A stretch of 7,270 bases of DNA, taken from positions 4,763 through 12,032 of the forward strand of contig JAHELX010000127.1 in NCBI GenBank assembly GCA_024643945.1, written 5' to 3'. The translations under genes and the position numbers were made by a program. The notes under the pieces are model-generated. The model was not told the DNA's origin, did not search any database, and was given only the letters and a program-made list of their open reading frames with translations. This document shows positions 5,498 to 7,270 of the stretch, in pieces. Position 1 is the first letter of the stretch, and every line of letters begins with the position of its first letter. The DNA is from Anaerolineales bacterium. GTDB taxonomy: Bacteria; Chloroflexota; Anaerolineae; 4572-78; NAK82.

Positions 5498-5759
5498 CTA
5501 CCGGACACTTTTCAGCGTTGGTAGCAGTCGCTACACTTTATGTCATTCTGAACGCAGCGTAGCGAAGTGAAGAATCCCTGGAGCCGTTGTTTAAGTGGGG
5601 TGTTTGGTTGGCAAAAGGGAAAATTTGGTAACATGGTTGGACTTTACCCAGCGAACTTAAGGGTTATTGTCGCCTCATAGGGATTCTTCGCTATCGCTCA
5701 GAATGACATGATAGCGATAATTGGCCTGATAACCGAGTTTTCCAAAAAGTGTCCGGTAG
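5498..5759. mobile_element. MITE-like non-coding unit with nested inverted repeats
   Basis: A perfect 15-bp inverted repeat, CTACCGGACACTTTT (5498-5512) and its complement (5745-5759), brackets about 262 bp without a credible gene. Nested inside is a second, imperfect inverted repeat. Arm 5540-5579 starts ATGTCATTCTGA and ends GAAGAATCCCT; arm 5679-5709 is its complement with a 9-bp internal deletion and one substitution. A small dyad GTAGC-AGTC-GCTAC lies at 5521-5534. Short TIRs, small size and no coding capacity suggest a MITE or a nest of repeats. No clear target duplication was seen next to the outer arms. The inner arm is a repeat type that commonly yields spurious SDSEES-ending open frames. 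Confidence 0.55.
5651..5663. repeat. Solo fragment of the IS4-type terminal repeat
   Basis: GCGAACTTAAGGG is identical to 13 bases of the terminal repeat of the IS at 5819-7270 (inner part of 5819-5838). The following GTTA matches the right end if one G is missing. The outer part of the terminal repeat (CATAGGC) is absent, so this is a fragment or relic rather than a functional end. Confidence 0.5.
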
Positions 5760-5770
5760 TGAAATGGATT

Positions 5771-5799
5771 GTAGGGGCACCCGCAAGGGGTGCCCCTAC
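5771..5799. repeat. REP-like perfect palindrome (GTAG-hairpin-CTAC)
   Basis: GTAG, GGGCACCC, loop GCAAG, GGGTGCCC and CTAC form a perfect 12-bp stem. Read on the minus strand, its first 25 bases are identical to the plus-strand REP-like hairpin at 1920-1944. It therefore belongs to the same dispersed family on the other side of the signalling operon. Confidence 0.8.
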
Positions 5800-5802
5800 C
5801 CT

Positions 5803-5818
5803 GGGCACCCGCAAGGGG
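5803..5818. repeat. Second REP-like copy, cut off by the insertion sequence
   Basis: GGGCACCC, loop GCAAG and then GGG repeat the neighbouring palindrome three bases further on, but the right arm stops after GGG, where the terminal repeat of the IS begins at 5819. The missing TGCCC-CTAC part is expected beyond the right end of the IS, outside the window. Confidence 0.65.
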
Positions 5819-5838
5819 CATAGGCGCGAACTTAAGGG
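5819..5838 (+). repeat. Left terminal inverted repeat of the IS
   Basis: The 20 bases CATAGGCGCGAACTTAAGGG are exactly complementary to 7251-7270. The match stops inward at 5839 (T against G). It cannot be tested outward because the other side is outside the window. Confidence 0.85.
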
Positions 5839-5860
5839 TGCGCTGGGTGAAAAGATGTGG

Positions 5861-5866
5861 CATAAT
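5861..5866 (+). promoter_or_regulatory. Possible -10 element of the transposase gene
   Basis: CATAAT (five of six matches to TATAAT) lies just inside the left terminal repeat, 6 nt before the ATG at 5873. No good -35 is seen at 16-18 nt upstream. If used, transcription would start almost at that ATG, so the mRNA would be nearly leaderless, which fits the absence of a well-spaced ribosome binding site. Confidence 0.3.
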
Positions 5867-5872
5867 AGAGGG

Positions 5873-7249
5873 ATGGAGATAGTTAACCCAACCCTCAAGC
5901 CCGAAGTACAGAAGGCGATAGAAACATGCGACCCCCTGGTGGGTGATGACTGGGAGCGAATGTGCGCCCGGATTCCGGTGGATGTAGCCAAGCTGGCTCA
6001 AGAGACGCAAGCATTGCAACGCAAACGCGAAGTGAAATCGGCGCTGGACCTGTTGCGGCTGGTGTTGGCGTACAGTGTATGTGATTGGTCGTTGCGCTTG
6101 GTGGGAGCCTGGGCGACGGTGATTGGCCTGGGCTATTTGTCGGATGTGGCAGTGCGCAAACGTCTGCGCAAGACGCTGGTATGGTTGGGCCGGATCATCG
6201 GCACTTGGTTGCAGCAACGACAGAGCCAATTGGCGGGGCGTCCCGTCAGCTTGCGGTTGATAGATGCCAGCACGGTCAGTCGCCCTGGCAGCCGGGGCAC
6301 AGACTGGCGTCTTCATGTGAGATTCGACCTGGAAACGTTTAGCATGACCGGAGTGGAAGTCACCGACGCCCATGGGGGCGAGACGCTGACGCGGCACCCG
6401 GCTCAGGCCGGCGAGATTAACGTCGCTGACCGGGGATATGCCCATCCGAAAGGATTGGGGAGCTTCCTGGTCAGCTTGGCCTATGTCGTGGTGCGTATGC
6501 ACTGGCAAAATCTGCCCCTGGAGACAGTCGAAGGTCAGAAGTTTGACTTGCTGGGCTGGTTGAAAGCGGAAACGGTAGCCCACCCCCGCGAAACGCTGGT
6601 GTGGGTGGCTACCCCGCTGGGCCGCTTTGCCGTCCGCCTGATCGCCCAACACCTGCCCCTGGCCGCGGCCGAAGCCGCTCGCCGCCGCTTGCGTCGGGCC
6701 AGTCGCAAGAAAGGGCATACCCCCAGCCAGGCTAGCTTGTATGCAGCCAGTTACATTCTCTTGGTGACCAACTTGCCGGCCCGCTCGTGGCCTGCCGAGC
6801 AGGTGCTGGCCCTGTATCGCCTGCGCTGGCAAGTGGAGTTGCTGTTCAAGCGGCTGAAGAGCATTTTGGATCTGGATCAGTTGCGGGCCAAAGAGCCCGT
6901 GCTGGCGCAAGTCTATCTGCTGGGCAAATTGCTGGGCGCTTTGCTCTTGGAGGAGTGGACGGGCCACCTGGTCACCACCGACACCACCGGCTGGCTTGAA
7001 AATGCCAGCCGTCCGCTGAGCCCCTGGCGCTGGATGAGCTTGTGGACCGACCTCTTGCGTCAGGCTATCCGCGGGCCCCTCACCTTGACGCGTTGTCTGG
7101 CCGCTTGGCCGCGTCTCGCTCGCTATCTGTGTGATGCACCGCGTAAACGCCGTCAGCAAGGGGCCCTTGCTCGCCAGTGGTTGCGTGCCTTCGGTCTCAC
7201 GATGCCTCTGGTTAATCCTATTGATCAGCATGAAATCGTGCTCTCTTAA
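5873..7249 (+). CDS. IS4-family transposase (DDE, YREK signature)
   Basis: The protein has 458 residues from the ATG at 5873. It is a DDE transposase of the IS4/DDE_Tnp_1 type that should cut and paste the surrounding element. The first catalytic Asp is probably Asp131 in LRLIDASTVSRPG and the second Asp186 in VADRGYAHPKG. The third is Glu322 in the YREK signature Y315-x2-R318-x3-E322-x6-K329 (YRLRWQVELLFKRLK). The N-terminal 110 residues are helical and basic, as expected for end binding. Residues about 262-285 (RRRLRRASRKKG) form a basic insertion before the YREK helix. The start is uncertain: ATG at 5855 lies in the same frame (464 residues), and the frame stays open upstream to 5708. That upstream part crosses the terminal repeat, the REP copies and repeat arms and cannot belong to the IS gene. 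No frameshift or internal stop is seen, and all catalytic residues are present. Confidence 0.93.
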   Translation: MEIVNPTLKPEVQKAIETCDPLVGDDWERMCARIPVDVAKLAQETQALQRKREVKSALDLLRLVLAYSVCDWSLRLVGAWATVIGLGYLSDVAVRKRLRKTLVWLGRIIGTWLQQRQSQLAGRPVSLRLIDASTVSRPGSRGTDWRLHVRFDLETFSMTGVEVTDAHGGETLTRHPAQAGEINVADRGYAHPKGLGSFLVSLAYVVVRMHWQNLPLETVEGQKFDLLGWLKAETVAHPRETLVWVATPLGRFAVRLIAQHLPLAAAEAARRRLRRASRKKGHTPSQASLYAASYILLVTNLPARSWPAEQVLALYRLRWQVELLFKRLKSILDLDQLRAKEPVLAQVYLLGKLLGALLLEEWTGHLVTTDTTGWLENASRPLSPWRWMSLWTDLLRQAIRGPLTLTRCLAAWPRLARYLCDAPRKRRQQGALARQWLRAFGLTMPLVNPIDQHEIVLS

Positions 7250-7250
7250 C

Positions 7251-7270
7251 CCCTTAAGTTCGCGCCTATG
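7251..7270 (+). repeat. Right terminal inverted repeat of the IS
   Basis: This is the exact reverse complement of 5819-5838 and begins 1 nt after the transposase stop codon (7247-7249). The window ends at its outermost matched base. Confidence 0.85.

Larger units (their letters stand above)
5819..7270 (+). mobile_element. IS4-family insertion sequence
   Basis: Perfect 20-bp terminal inverted repeats bound the element: CATAGGCGCGAACTTAAGGG at 5819-5838 and its complement at 7251-7270. Between them is one transposase gene with the IS4-family YREK signature, filling almost the whole element (total 1452 bp, a normal size for the family). The gene ends 1 nt before the right terminal repeat. The element sits in the right arm of a REP-like palindrome. 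The target duplication (9-12 bp in most IS4 elements) cannot be checked because the window ends at the last base of the right repeat. No disruption is visible, so the element looks potentially active. Confidence 0.88.

Noticed and set aside
5708..5854. Upstream in-frame extension of the transposase
   Set aside because: This part crosses an inverted-repeat arm, the REP-like palindromes and the IS left end, so it lies outside the element and cannot be the native N-terminus.
5675..7231. Long open frame on the minus strand opposite the transposase
   Set aside because: It is the antisense shadow of the transposase gene. It is rich in Gln, Arg, Pro and His with no domain pattern, and ends in the SDSEES read-out of a known repeat type. 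The plus strand carries clear catalytic motifs instead.

Overview
This window looks like chromosome from a Chloroflexota-type bacterium (Anaerolineae/Caldilineae-like). That placement is inference. It rests on the GC-rich coding sequence, the lipoprotein with a Pro/Ala/Thr/Glu-rich linker typical of solute-binding proteins in that phylum, a long two-component operon, and many short palindromic repeats between genes. No rRNA, tRNA or CRISPR array was seen.

Layout. (1) Bases 1-1330, minus strand: the N-terminal 443 residues of a sugar-type ABC transporter substrate-binding lipoprotein, running off the left edge. It has a clear AGGAGG ribosome binding site and a plausible promoter. (2) Bases 1345-2139: a gene-free, relatively AT-rich spacer. 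It contains an 11-bp-periodic direct repeat resembling OmpR-class boxes and then a dense cluster of perfect palindromes. One of these is a REP-like doublet (GTAG plus hairpin, in both orientations) enclosed in a perfect 29-bp inverted repeat. (3) Bases 2140-5336, minus strand: a compact four-gene signalling operon. In transcription order it encodes a stand-alone receiver protein lacking the acidic Asp pair, an OmpR-class response regulator, a membrane histidine kinase (ATGA overlap with the regulator gene) and a small winged-helix-like protein. A good extended -10 promoter lies at 5370-5399. (4) Bases 5337-5818: a second gene-free stretch with nested inverted repeats (a MITE-like unit at 5498-5759), followed by two REP-like palindromes, the second interrupted. 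(5) Bases 5819-7270: an IS4-family insertion sequence with perfect 20-bp terminal inverted repeats and an intact DDE/YREK transposase. The window ends exactly at its right terminus.

How the parts may work together. The kinase should sense something outside the cell or in the membrane and phosphorylate the OmpR-type regulator. The atypical receiver and the winged-helix protein are probably accessory layers of the same circuit. The solute-binding protein gene lies next, on the same strand, after the repeat-rich spacer, and the OmpR-like direct repeat lies between the two units. A link between the kinase system and sugar uptake is therefore possible but unproven. The most notable observations are the shared REP-like family on both sides of the signalling operon, the IS inserted inside the stem of one REP copy, and the degenerate receiver heading the operon.
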